DNA of 60,000 nt from Symsagittifera roscoffensis (lineage: Eukaryota; Xenacoelomorpha; Acoela; Convolutidae). This document shows positions 45,521-57,025 of the stretch, piece after piece. The stretch is taken from positions 15,319,872 to 15,379,871 of the forward strand of contig NC_087068.1 of NCBI RefSeq assembly GCF_963678635.1. The letters run 5' to 3'. The translations under genes and the position numbers were made by a program. The notes beneath the pieces are model-generated. The model had not been told where the DNA came from. It did no database searches and was given only the letters and a program-made list of their open reading frames with translations. Position 1 is the stretch's first letter. Each line of letters begins with the position of its first letter.

Positions 45521-46541
45521 CAATTTTTTCGATACTCAATTCGAATTTTGAAATTTCGGTCAGTTTTTTTTCGATTTGTTCAATTTCTTCCAGTGAAAAA
45601 ATAAATTACAAAAATATAATTTTTTATCGTTTTCTTTTTGGTTTATTGTAGTATAACCAACCGGAAGTCTATTAATTTTGGATAAACGATCAAAACAAAT
45701 TCTGACAAATCTAGATTTTGCATTTGTATTAAATTGAAAAAAGTGATCGAATTGATTTCCTTATCTTCAGTTTTTGTTTTAAAGGCTCTTCCCTTTTTTT
45801 GTTTTTTACTGACCGACCACTCAACCTGAGCTAACTCTTCTAAATAAATTTTTTTTTTCAAAAATCTGGCAGTACTCTTTTTTCTGAAATCTCCTCTCCA
45901 TCTGCAAAATTATTGAATTTTCTTGTGTTTTTAAACAAGTTAAAACTAATGCAATCTCCATTAACCTCAACTGTCCACCACTCTTTAAGCTTTTTGTAGT
46001 AGTTCAAATTTAAAATCTGATAAATGTACGTTTTAGACATTAAAAACGCTTTTGATGGAAACATTTTTTACTGAAATAAACAAAGAAAATTGAATTGTTG
46101 CATACTTTTTGAATTTTTTGTCGTAACAGTCACCATAAAAAGTTTTTGCCTAATTTAGAGTCCGGTTAGTTTTTGGGAACTTCATGCAGCCAATCAAAAC
46201 TTTAAGTTTAGACAAACAAAAATGAAAAAAAAAACTAATGAAATTCTGAAATCTGGAAAACAATGATTATGTTTTCAACAACTTTTTAGTTTGTAATTTT
46301 GTTCAATTAGGGCACAATTTATTTAAGCTTAGAGAAAATCAGTAATTAAATAAGTTTTTCTGTAAGTTCTTAAACATTTACTGGAAAATCAAACGACGAT
46401 TGGATGGTGTTCCATGTCAATTTTGATTAGGTTGTATGTTTTGTCTACCATTTCCTCAGATATCCTAGCCCTAAAAATGCACTAAAAAACAGAAAAAAGT
46501 TTGAACCAATAATATTTGAATTACCAAACATACAAAACATT
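45521..46541. repeat. Copy 2 of the roughly 1-kb duplicated segment
   Basis: Direct repeat of 43992-45016, with the unique 504-bp spacer 45017-45520 between the copies. Confidence 0.93.
45643..46064 (-). pseudogene. Unknown protein, copy 2 of a duplicated gene
   Basis: The same protein as at 44114-44534, nearly residue for residue (one S/F versus N/F difference is visible in ITFFxLIQMQ). Here the poly-T tract has 10 rather than 9 T, so the two halves are out of frame in a different way from copy 1. That argues that the tract is unstable and that neither copy is intact as given. Confidence 0.4.
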
Positions 46542-46594
46542 ACAAAGCATTACTGACGTTTCCAATTATCAACAAACATAAAGTCTCCAAAAAT

Positions 46595-46925
46595 TTAGGA
46601 CAGTTCTTTAAGTTCGTTCAAAGTATAGTTGACATAGGCAACTTGTTTCATTGCTTCATTCTCTTTTACAGTGAAAAGTCGAATCTGAATGTAGGGAAGT
46701 TTGTTGAACTTGTACTTCTTGATTGTGACACACACCCTCCTCATGTTGTATGTTGCTATTTCATTTACTCTATTACAGATGTCGAGCTCCTGATCCATAG
46801 TTGATTCTTTTCCAGGTTTGTCTTCATGCATAGGTACAAATCCAAGGCTTTCAGCATGGTGATTAACACTTTTCCGGATTGCCGATAATGCTTTTCCTTC
46901 TTTTTCAGTAAGATAGACTTGTTGG
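46595..46925 (-). CDS. PC4-like (transcriptional coactivator p15) small protein, tentative
   Basis: The minus strand reads KALSAIRKSVNHHAESLGFV, PMHEDKPGKESTMDQELDIC and then RRVCVTIKKYKFNKLPYIQI, RLFTV, VAYVNYTLNELKELS. The ending resembles the PC4 fold (R-x-V-T-V-x-x-(F/Y)-K strand, Y-(V/I)-x-I-R-x-(F/Y) strand, then a short helix of type LT-x-x-(Q/E)-(W/L)-x-x-L). PC4 proteins bind single-stranded DNA and modulate transcription, and they occur in some large DNA elements. The N-terminal start is unclear because a second frame overlaps (46765-46950). The poly-A tract at about 46915 may hide a frameshift. Confidence 0.35.
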
Positions 46926-47443
46926 GACTTTTAAAATTGTTCCGAATCAAAAATTTTTAAAAGTTGAAAGCAGGGTTCCAAAAAAATTTTCCCCTTGTAG
47001 CATTTTTGGCACCAAACGAATCTCCCAATTCTAGTTTGATTTTTTGAGAATTCTATATGATTGGGACTAGAGTCTTTTCTTGAGCACATTTTTGAAGAGC
47101 AAACTGATCAGCTTAAGAGAAATGAGAAAAATAATTTTGAGATTAAAGGAAAATGGAGGTAAATGATATGACTCATCATGTTTTCCATATATGGAAGTAT
47201 TACCAAATATGGAATGTTTTGTATGAAAGTTGGATATGTCGAAACTGCGTAGGCGTCATTTTTACTATATAAATCTACAATACTGAGCAAAAATCATTGT
47301 TCCAGATGGCTGCTGCTAGGTGTCAAGTTCTTCCCATTTTTTATTCAGATTATTGTGCAAAATCGCTATTTAATTTCGTTTCCAAAGATTTTTACGAAAA
47401 ATAAATAGTAACACATGATTATTTCGTCTCCACTCACAACTCT
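46926..47443. other. Intergenic, short palindromic word only
   Basis: CTTCCATATATGGAAG-like text at 47180-47200 recalls the hairpins of the CATACAATT MITEs, but no element ends are found. Confidence 0.4.
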
Positions 47444-47848
47444 TTGTGTTCTTTGGAGCATTGTAAGTTTCTTTTGATTTTAATCGGAACATCTCTCAGC
47501 CAAATTCTGAGAGATGTTCCTACACTTTGTCCAAACACAGATTCTATTCAAGTTTTGTTATGTCAAGCGGAGAAATGTTCAATTATCTTAGTCGAGCAGT
47601 TCAACATAACTTACGATGGAAAGGCGCCAAAAAGATGCCTAGTATTGCAAAGAAATGACTATTTCGGAAAAAACCCAAAAGACATTATTTATGTTCCAAC
47701 CAAAAAATGGCCTCGACATCAAACTCTTGGTTCAGCGTTTCTGGAAAGAATTCGAAAAAAAAACAAAACTGAAAATATGAACTTGATTTGTTCAAGATTG
47801 TTGATTGCTTTATTGATTGTCATGGCTCTGTGCATAGTGATTGTGTAA
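47444..47848 (+). CDS. Small single-pass membrane protein, unknown
   Basis: 134 residues. An N-terminal hydrophobic segment (MCSLEHCKFLLILIGTSLSQ) could be a signal peptide. The middle has several cysteines and an N-x-T site in QFNITYDG. A basic KRCLVLQ..RIRKKNKTEN stretch precedes a C-terminal membrane helix (ICSRLLIALLIVMALCIVIV) that ends the protein. Topology would be a short ectodomain or tail-anchored protein. It is followed by AATAAAATAATCAA. The alternative is an upstream ATG at 47415 and a 37-nt GTAAGT..CTCTCAG intron (47463-47499), but that splice leads to an early stop. Function unknown; it may be cargo of the neighbouring Polinton-like element. Confidence 0.5.
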   Translation: MCSLEHCKFLLILIGTSLSQILRDVPTLCPNTDSIQVLLCQAEKCSIILVEQFNITYDGKAPKRCLVLQRNDYFGKNPKDIIYVPTKKWPRHQTLGSAFLERIRKKNKTENMNLICSRLLIALLIVMALCIVIV

Positions 47849-48019
47849 ACTGTGTAATAAAATAATCAATTGTTTCCAAACGTGCCCTTAACAATTTACA
47901 CTGATAAGTCTTTAAAAATTAAGCATTGGTTCAGGAACAAATAAATAAATTTAAAAGAAGTCAATTTACAAATAAAATGGAAAAATTGAGAAAAAATGTG
48001 TAAAAAATCAAAAAATGAG

Positions 48020-48531
48020 TTAATTTTCGAGTTCCTTGTCACTTTCTTCTTCATGTGCCACACCATGTTTTCTTCTAAACAGAGCTAATTTATCCTGTTG
48101 AACCTTCAATTTTTCCTTTTTGTACCTTCTCTTACAAGTTGTTTGAATTTTTCGCCAATCATGTAGCGAAATTCTTAAGGGACTGAAACACTTCTTCGGA
48201 TCTCTGTAAAAGATGTCAAATTCAACCATTTTTTCAACAATAGTCGTTTGTAATAAATGTTCACTTGTAAGCAAAAGAAAACTATTTCCGTATCCCAGAT
48301 CCACACTTTCATCAAATATTTTTTTCATTTGAATCATATTCAAACCCGTATTTTTTCGAAGGTGAGTTAGAAATAACCAATTCTTTTGTAAATTCTCTAA
48401 GTCTTTTACTATCGAGTTCTCTCCAGTCTGAAAAATCTATGATAATTTGCTCACTAGTCTGGGAGATTTTATTAAATTTGAAGATCTTGACAGTTTCGGT
48501 ACCACTCTCAAACTTCAGAGATTGGTTTCAA
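48020..48531 (-). pseudogene. Unknown acidic/basic protein with one frameshift
   Basis: The minus strand from 48531 reads SLKFESGTETVKIFKFNKIS, QTSEQIIIDFSDWRELDSKR, LREFTKELVISNSPSKKYGF. After a slip at an A7 tract (about 48316) it continues KIFDESVDLGYGNSFLLLTS, RDPKKCFSPLRISLHDWRKI and a K/E-rich tail to 48020. Two segments (IIIDFSDWREL and RISLHDWRKI) look alike, as if the domain is repeated. They also loosely resemble the last helix of PC4-type folds, which may link it to the gene at 46595-46925. No firm family. Confidence 0.4.
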
Positions 48532-49689
48532 AGTTTGAGATAGATATCCGTTCCTTTCAAAAATTCTACTCATGTTGATTGAAAGATTTGAACTGCGGAA
48601 AGTTTTCAAATAAATTAAATGTAAAATTTTCACCTGTGGATTTTGTTGATTTTCTCATTAAATTATCTGAACTCATTCAAAAACTTTTCAACACTTGATT
48701 GATTTTAATTGTTTTTAAAGGATTTTGTGGAATAAGAATTTTTCGTTGACTAAGGTTTTTCAAAAGGAAAAAATTTCCTTGTAAACTATTCCTATTATCA
48801 ACCTTGGTTGAGTATCTTTATTTAGATTTAAAAACTAGCAAATTAACTAAATTCCACAATTTTTTTCATAAACCTCATAACCTTAGAGTTAGTTCTGGAA
48901 TTCTAATTGGTTAAAGATTTTATTAGATAATTCTAGAACTTAGAAGATTCAGAAAAATCTAGAATTTCATGTGTAATGACTTCTTATAAAAAAGAAGTTT
49001 GATTCTGTAGATTCTTAAAATTTGATGATTCTAGAAGTTTTGAATATTGGCGTCAATTGCTCTGGTGGAACTATTCTACAACTTTTGCTGTTCTAAAAAA
49101 ATTAAAGTCTAATGAGGCCATTTTCTCAGGTGGAATTACTTTTTTATTGCCTATATATTTCATAGCTCAGTCGCGAACCATGTTAGAGTCTCGAATCGGC
49201 TTTTTTCAAATGATTTTACTTATGATATTTGAAATTTTGCTATAGCAATCTTGTCAGAGCTAATTTTTTTTAAAAATATATAGTTTTAATTATCTGTATT
49301 ATTTAAAATGCCAAAATCTCTCTCAAGAAATTTTGCAAGATGCCAAAAAAAATTCGAAATCTTCTACTTATGCGAAACTATCATGGTAAAATGCATGTTA
49401 TTTCTTGGTTTTTTCAGAAAATATGCAAAAATTTAACTTAACTTCTTAAATGATTAAACAAAAAACTCAAAATTTTAATTTAAAAAAATGTTGACTTATT
49501 ACATAGAAAACTTCTATATTGATAACTTTTAGCGCTATTTATTATGTTAATACATTGGTTTTCTATTATTTCTGATCATTAGACTATAATTTCATATAAA
49601 TAATTTTCATAAATACTATAATTTAACTAAGCAAGAAAAATTGCCATGATTTATTTCGGCAAGATGCTAAAAAAATTTTCTCAGTTTTT
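48532..49689. other. AT-rich, no supported gene
   Basis: A 62-codon plus-strand frame at 49057-49245 has two hydrophobic stretches but no other support. Nothing else is recognised. Confidence 0.45.
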
Positions 49690-50280
49690 CTGCAAAACTC
49701 GACAAGTGTTTCATTTTTTAGACAAAATGAGAAATTGTTTCTATTTTTTCAACAAAATGCGAAAATGTTTCAGATTTATTAGCAAAGTGTGAAAAATGTA
49801 GCAATTTTTTCAAGCGCATGTGAAGAATGTTCCACTTTTTTCCCACAATTGCGAAAAGTGTTTCACTTTTTTCTACAAAATGCATGTTCCAATTTTTTTG
49901 ACAAGATGTGAAAAGCGTTTCAGTTTTTTTGACAAAATGCAAAATGCAAAAATTGTTTCAGTTTTTTTGACAAAATGCGTATGGTGTTTCACTTTTGGAA
50001 ATGTTCAAAAAAAATGTTTCAGTTTTATTTGACAAAATGCGAAAAGAGTTTCAACTTTTTTGACAAGAAGCAAAAAGTGTTTCAGTATTTTTGACAAAAT
50101 GCGAAGCGTGTTTGACTTTTTTCTTACAAATGCAAAAATTGTTTCAGTTTTTTTTACAAGATGCGAAAAGTATTTCAATTTTTTTGACAAGATGCAACAG
50201 TGTTTCAATTTTTTCGACAAAGTCCAAAAAATGTTTGAGTTATTTTGACAAGATACAACAAATGATCAGGTATTTTTTAA
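49690..50280. repeat. Degenerate tandem array, about 33-36-bp unit
   Basis: Consensus is close to GTTTCAGTTTTTTTGACAA followed by AATGCGAAAAGT, about 16 units with varying poly-T length. Open frames on both strands (KxxETLFAFCQK on minus, FFDKMQKCFSFF on plus) are repeat translations. Confidence 0.9.
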
Positions 50281-50525
50281 TTGTGTACAAATTTTCTATT
50301 GTTTTTTTTCTGAAAAATGTATGAAAAACAAAATCAAGATTCTTAAGCTGTGTGCGAATTCACAGCACTAAATTAAGTTCTAATTGTTTTTTCACTGATC
50401 TATTCTCATAATTAAAAAGAAATTGAGGAAATTATTTAATTACAAAGAACGAAACAAACATCAAGCATCAACGAAACAATCATCTCAAAAATAATCAGTC
50501 AAAAAGCTGTCAAGCAGCTGACTAT

Positions 50526-50954
50526 TTCTGGAGGTTCTCTATAGAACGCAAAGCTGGTCTTGCCTCCATCACTGGTAGTTGTCTTGGTGGTTCGCTGTTT
50601 GGAGTTCTTGGCTCAGAGAACCCCTCATCCTCTTCGATTCTAATTGGATTGTCCACAGAACCCTCTTCTCAAGGAAGAGGAAAATGTCAAATGGTGAGCC
50701 ACATATCTAGTGTCAGGAGTTTCGGGGTAGATCATTCCTAAATGCTCAGCCACTTCCTCCTTCATTTGCATTTCTCCAATTTGGTTATCTGTCATGGGTA
50801 CTTGCATCATATGATGTTGGTTGAATTCTCTTCGCATCACCTCATCCATGTGCCAGACTTTGATTGGAATGTCCATTCGTGCCAGAAAAACTCCAGAGAC
50901 TGTTTCTCGAACTTGAATTTGTACTAGATCAGGCAAAAATTCTACAGAGTACAT
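50526..50954 (-). CDS. Unknown protein with acidic tail
   Basis: Start at 50954: MYSVEFLPDLVQIQVRETVS, GVFLARMDIPIKVWHMDEVM, RREFNQHHMMQVPMT, AEHLGMIYPETPDTRYVAHH. Near 50668 the frame shifts by one base and continues EEGSVDNPIRIEEDEGFSEP, RTPNSEPPRQLPVMEARPAL, RSIENLQK to a stop at about 50526. The long matching reading on both sides makes one gene with a slip at the TTCCTCTTCC-type tract likely. No family is recognised. It lies divergently from the plus-strand polymerase at 51483. Confidence 0.5.
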
Positions 50955-51239
50955 AAGCTAGCTGTTTTGCACTGAAAAGATCAATTTGAGCAATAAGTTG
51001 AGTAAAAGAGTAAAAACAAGAAAGAGCTGAGGCAAGGGGTAGCCGACAATGGATAAGTTGAAATTAGGCTATTTAGAGCTGAGAGAAAAAGAAAAAGCTG
51101 AGAGAGGGGGTAGCTGACGAAAGATAAGTTGAAATTAGGGTATTTAGAGCTGAGAGAGGAGGTTGTTGACGGTTCCTTAGTTGCGAATAAAATGATTTTT
51201 AGTTAAGAGTGAGGGGTGCCTTCAACTGGAATGTGTAGG

Positions 51240-51450
51240 TTTAACCAATCAGAATTGATTTTCCTTATTTGGATTGTAGTCGTGTCCAATCAGATTTCAG
51301 CTTCCTTTTATGGCGTTCTTGGATAAAAGTCGTGTCCAATCGGAAGCAAAGCTCCATTTTGGGTATTTTCGTTTCCAATCACAAAAATATTCACTTTTGT
51401 TCTAGTTGTCGTATTCAATCAGAGAAAATTTTAAGGACTTAAATCTTCCA
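51240..51450. repeat. CCAATC(A/G)G repeat array upstream of polymerase A
   Basis: About five units of about 44 bp: CCAATCAGAATTG (51244), GTCGTGTCCAATCAGATTTC (about 51282), GTCGTGTCCAATCGGAAGC (about 51327), TTTCCAATCACAAA (about 51374) and TCGTATTCAATCAGAG (about 51408). The word is a CCAAT-box core. The array sits between the divergent genes ending at 50954 (-) and starting at 51483 (+), so a promoter role is plausible but unproven. Confidence 0.65.
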
Positions 51451-51482
51451 ATTAAGTAAAAATATACACAAAAGCAAGAGGA

Positions 51483-54400
51483 CGGTGGTAAAGACTACAG
51501 TAGAGACAATGCGGCTCGACATCGCAAGAGCTGTGTGCGAGGAGTTATTTCTTGTCCGGAATGTAGTTATTGTACATACAACCAGCAAGAAATGAATTTT
51601 CCTTGAGGAGCAAGAAGCACGTTAAGTCAACCCCAAAGTCAACAAAATTTGGATCGTGTGAGAAAGGAATTCCGAGCTATTATTCACTTCAACAGCCTCG
51701 CAAGAAGGATCACGGGTTGAAAGCGAGGAAAAAGAGTGATTCTGTTGCTGATTTGAATAAAATCTTGGAAAATGAGGAGGATAGTGATCATCTACGGGAT
51801 GAGTTGAGTGATTGTCAACACTTCTTGACACATACCGAGTTGGAAAATGGACACCACAAAGTATTCAACTTTCAACTTTCAAAACTAGATCCTAATCTAG
51901 TTAACGAAAAACTGGTTCAAGTCTTTGAAAACTTGATTGTGCAGCAAACATCAACATTGCCTTGGGATTTGTGTTATGTAATATAGAAGCCGGTGAATAT
52001 CGTTATATCTATGCTTATGAAAAAAACACGCTCTTTGATAAGTCTAAACTGCTTTGTACTAAAGCAGATTTGACGACTATAGAGAACAAGGTCAATAAGC
52101 ATTGAAGTTTGTACACAAGAGAGACAAAATACGAAATGGCGATTCAAGTTGATCACTAATGTGACCATTTTGCAGCCTTACTGAAAAACGTACCCATGTG
52201 ATGTCCAGATTCAGTGACTCCCGAACCACTTCCGAGGAATAACCATGTTATTTGTTTGGTTTCGGATCAAATTACAAAACAACCATCATTGAAAATTTGT
52301 GTTTGTTTCGAGCGCTTGCAGTTCATTTACATGGAACAATTTATCTTGGTACATCCACCTCCAAGATCTTTTTTGATTTTCTTGAAAAATCACTGTGATC
52401 CGAAACAGTTTCGTGGAGTTCTGATAGATAATCTACCAATAGTTGAAGATGTAGTAGAGAAAACCATCTTTTTCTACGATATCGACATTCGAGATGGAGA
52501 TTTTGTTGGAGAATTAGCTCGGAAAAGTATCGGTAAAGACGAGAAAATAGTAAAACTTCTACGATACAACAACCACATTATTCACGTCAATAACATCTTC
52601 AAATGTTCTCGATGCCCAACTTGCGATAAGTTTTTCTTAAAAGCAGAAAATGTCAACATGCATCTTCTACCATGCAAAGACCGAATCAAAAACATTTACC
52701 ACAAAATTGTTTACAGTCTACGAGAGACGTTGTTTGAAAAACTGGATGAGTTCAGTATTGAGTACACCAAAGAGCAAACATTATTCCAAAATTTCGCTAT
52801 TTTTGACTTTGAATCAACTTGTGTGCCATCTGAAGAACTAAAACCAACCGAAACAATAATTTGGATTGGAAAGCAGTGTCAATTTTATTCAACTTACTTA
52901 AAAAACCTATATTTTTGTGTGAAAAAGATCCACAATCCCTTATTATTGACTTTGTGGCACACTTGGAACTGTTGGCGGAGAAAAAAAGCCGAAATGCGAT
53001 CAAAGTTTCTGGAAATTGAAAATAACATCAAAAAGCACCTACACACAATTTTAAACATCCTTAATGAACAAGACAGTTTCAATAAGAGTGAAGCAAGAGA
53101 GTACGCTTTCTCAGGATTAAAAAAAATCAATTGATTGATATGATGCAACATCTAGAGAGATACACCAATAGTCTACCAGTATTTGGATTCAACAGTGGTC
53201 GGTATGATATAAACCTCATTTAATCATACCTCATTCCCTACCTTATCAACGAAAAAGAAATTGAACCTTCAGTTATCAAGAAAGCAAACGACTTTAATTC
53301 CTTCAAATTTCGAGATTATTAGCTTCTGGACATTATTGAGTTTTTGGTTTGAGCTACTACTTTAGACTCTTTTCTAAAAGCTTACAAACCAGTGAGATGA
53401 AAGGATACTTTCCATACGAGTAGTTTGATACTCCCAACAAGCTTGATGAACAACAACTACCATCGTATAATGACTTTTGCAGCAAACTGAAGAATAGCAA
53501 CCCTCTCCATAAAGAGTATGACGATTTTCAGAAGCTTCTCAAGACTGGATTAACTGAAGAGCAAACCTTGAAAAAACTCGGGTCTAAAACCAAACCACTT
53601 ACGGGATTGGAAAACTACAACTACCTTAAATCTATCTGGGAACCGGACGACATCGTTTCGCGATTTTCTACTGTGGTATAACAACAAGGATGTTGTTCCT
53701 ACCCTTGATGCTATGCAGAAAATGATTCAAATTTATCATAACCAAGGGTTAGCATATTAAAGGTCGGCTGCACACTACCGACTCTAGGCAATATCTGCTA
53801 CGCAATTCAACCGACTCTAAATTTTACCCATTTTTTTCGAGTGATAGTGACTTGCTTGAAAAATACGGGAAGATATGACCGGTGGCACCTCAATTTTTTT
53901 GACAAGGAAAGCAGTAGCAAATGAAACCTTTATTCGAAAATTAACCAATTTGTGTAAATCAACCTTTGTTATTGATGCTAGTCAACTCTATCCTTATTCT
54001 ATGTGTCAGGATACGCCCACAGGTTTGTAAACGAGATTGGACTACAATGAAGAAACAAAAAAATTCAGGGCAAGGCAAAATCGAGTAGAAACATTTGAAA
54101 ATATGGTCATGTCATACTTTCAAGCAACCAGACTTGAATGTAAAATTGAGAGTTACTACAATACAGGAAAACAGAAAAAATTGATTGCTTTAGTGTTAAT
54201 GGTTATTGCAACCATTGTAAGCCTGTCTTTGAAGCAATGGGTTGTTATTTTCATTTTTGTCCTGGTCAAGAAGCTAGACCGAGCCTAACTGATGATGATA
54301 TCAATTGCGGAACCAAGAAAATAGAAATGGATGAGCTTCGAAAAGATTACATTCGAGAAAAGGATACTCTATAAAAGAAATGTGGGAGTGTAGTTGGTGG

Positions 54401-55357
54401 GATCACTTTAATAACAATGTAGACGTAAACAATCACGTTAGAACTCACTTTCCCTTCAAAAGACCGCTTTCTCTCAATTCACTAGTACAAAACATAGAGA
54501 TGAAACAATGTTCGGGTACGTGCAATGCGATCTAAGTGTTCCAGATGAGCTAGGAGCAAAATTTTCCAATTTCCCTTCTATTTTCAAAAATATAGATGTT
54601 ACCAGAAACGATATTGGGGAATATATGAAGACATATGCAGAAGAAAACGATTTGATAAATCAACCGATATCGAGCTTCAAATTGATCAACGGAACACTTA
54701 GCACACCATTTTTCATTTATCACACCACTTGGACCTTGGACTGCACTGTACATAATTTCATCGTTTTGTGCAATACACACCGCGTAAAGTATTCAACAGT
54801 TTTGTTAAGTGTGTTGTTGATGCTAGGCGAGACGGCGATGAAATTCCCTTATCGGGCGGAGTAGCCGAAACAATGAAACTTCTAGGAAATAGTTCCTATG
54901 GCTATCAAACAATGGACAGATCAAAACATACAATGACAAAATATCTTGGACAAAAACAAACCCACAAAGCTATCAAAAACTAATTCTTCAAGAGACTTAA
55001 TATCGTAGCTAAAGATTTGTATGAAGTGGAACTTGTTAAACCTACTATAGGGCAAGCATCGTGAACCAATTATAGTAGGATTCTTTATACTACAGTATGC
55101 CAACTTGAGAATGTTGGAGTTGTATTATAACTTTTTCGATAAACTTTGCAATGTCAACAAATTCGAAGAACTCGAAATGGGTAAAAATTCCCTCTATTTG
55201 GTTTTGGTAGAAGAAAATTAGGATGATTATATCCTTCCCAGCAAGCGAGCAGAATGGACTGAAAAGCGAAGCAAGGACTTTCGAGACGACTTCAGGGCAG
55301 ATGCGAAAAACATTTTTTTTTCTCCGTACCTGCTGTTCTAAACATAAGAAACATGAC
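51483..55357 (+). pseudogene. Polinton-type DNA polymerase B, second lineage, copy A
   Basis: A long multi-frame remnant of a different PolB from that at 24-27.6 kb. In order: a CPECSYC finger (about 51550), FNFQLSKLDPNL, LCLFRALAVHLHG-type block, GELARKS, a finger CPTCDKFFL..HLLPC (52614-52676), exonuclease I IFDFESTCV (52797), exonuclease II FGFNSGRYDIN (about 53182), motif A DASQLYPYSMCQ (53974), FGYVQCDLSVPDELG (54511) and motif B LLGNSSYGYQ (about 54880). Motif C is degraded to GKNS at 55180-55191 where DTDS is expected. Frameshifts and stops are many (for example TAA after DINLI at 53221, TAG at 53321). It ends in a tandem join to copy A' at 55357/55358. Confidence 0.9.
53831..55357 (+). 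repeat. Internal tandem duplication unit of the polymerase
   Basis: The segment from TTTTTTCGAGTGATAGTGA (53831) to AACATGAC (55357) is repeated from 55358 on, at an offset of 1527 bp measured at motif A (53974 versus 55501). It spans motif A to just after motif C. Confidence 0.85.
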
Positions 55358-57025
55358 TCTTTTCGAGTCATAGTGAATTGCTTGGAAAAATTTGGGAAGA
55401 TATGACCGGTGGTCCTTCAATTGTTTTCACAAGGAAAGCAGTAGCAAATGAAAAATTTATTCGAAAATCAAACAATTTGTGTAAATCAACTTTTGGTATT
55501 GATGCTAGTCAACTCTATCCTTATTCTATGTGTCAGGATATGCCCACAGGTTTATATACGAGATGGGACTACGATGAAGAAACACAAAAACTCAAAGCAA
55601 GGCAAAATCGAGTTCGAACATTTGAAAATATGGTCATGTCATGATTTCTAGCAAGCAGACTTGAATGTAAAACCGAGAGTTACTACACAAAATGAAAACA
55701 GAAAAAAAATGATTGCTTTAGTGTTGATGATTATTGCAACCATATTAAGCTTGTCTTTGAAGCACTGGGTCATTATTTTCATTTTTGTCCTTGCCAAGAA
55801 GCTAGACCGAGCCTAACTGATGATGATATCAAACGCGGAACCAAGAAAAGAGAAATGGATGCGCTTCGAAAAGATTACATTCGAGGAAAGGATACTCTAT
55901 AAAAAGCAATGTGGTAGTGTAGTTGGTGGGATCAATGTAATAACAATTTAGACGTGAAAAATTGTGTTAAAACTCACTTTCTCTTCAAAACACCTCTTTT
56001 TGCCAATTCACTAGTGCACAACACAATGTTCGGCTACGTGCAATGCGATCTGAGTGTTCCAGATGAGCTAAAAGCGAAGTTTTCCCCGATTTCCCACCTA
56101 TTTTCAAAAATATAGATGTTACCAGAAACAATATTGGGGAATATATGAAGACATATGCAGAAGAAAACGACTTGATAAAACAACCGCAAAGAATTTTATA
56201 TCGTGCTTCAATTTGATCAACGGAACACTTATCACGCCACTTTTCATTTATCACACCACTTGGATCTTGGACTAGAGTGTTTAAAAACTCATCGTTTTGT
56301 ACAATATACACCGCGTAAAGTATTCAACAGTTTTGTTCAGTCTGTTGTTGATGCTAGGCGAGCCGGCGATGAAAATCCCTTATCGGGCGTAGTAGCCGAA
56401 ACAATGAAACTTCTAGAAATTAGTTCCTACGGCTATCAAACAATGGACAGATCAAAACATACAATGACAAAATATCTTGGAGACGAACAAACCCACAAAG
56501 CTATCAAAAACCAATTCAACAAGGGACCTAATATCGTAGCTAAAGATTTGTATGAAGTGGAACTTGTTAAATCTACTATAGAGCATCGTCAACTAATTAT
56601 AGTAGCATTCTTTATACTACAGTATGCCAAGTTGAGAATTTTGGAGCTGTATTTTGACTCTTTCGATAAATTTTGCGATGTCAACAAATTCGAAGAACTC
56701 AAAATTGATACAGATTCCCTCTATTTGGCTTCGGCAGAAGAAGATTTAGATGATTGTATCCTTCCCAGCAAGCGAGCAGAATGGACTGAAAAGCGAAGCA
56801 AGGCTGTCGAGACGACTTCAGAGCAGATACGAAAAACAATTTTTCCCCCGTACTTACTGTCTGTTCTAAACATAAGAAACATGACAAGAGAGAAGCAGGA
56901 TTGTTCAAGGAGGAGTTCAGATGCACCGAAAAGCTATGACTGTGTAGTAAAACTTATTGCTGTTACAATAGTAAAAGCCAAAAGTATAAGTTAGGAAGTA
57001 ATTTAATTTATAAATAAAGCAGTAA
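55358..57025 (+). pseudogene. Polymerase B copy A' (palm region, C-terminally cut)
   Basis: It begins in the middle of the gene (GPSIVFTRKAV, motif A GIDASQLYPYSMC at 55501) and is broken by frameshifts between 55640 and 56200. The best-preserved block is 56203-56994: YTPRKVFNSFVQSVVDARRA, ETMKLLEISSYGYQTMDRSK and an intact motif C, D169-T-D-S (56707-56718), in ELKIDTDSLYLAS. In motif B the Asn expected before SSYG reads Ile. The tail runs out of frame near 56880 (in the other frame GLFKEEFRCTE is legible) and the conserved C-terminal end is missing. An AATAAA follows at 57013. A' keeps codons that A and B have lost, for example Tyr where they carry TAA after PTGL. Confidence 0.88.

Noticed and set aside
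49690-50280. CRISPR-like regular repeats
   Set aside because: Units are contiguous, degenerate and without unique spacers, and the window is eukaryotic.
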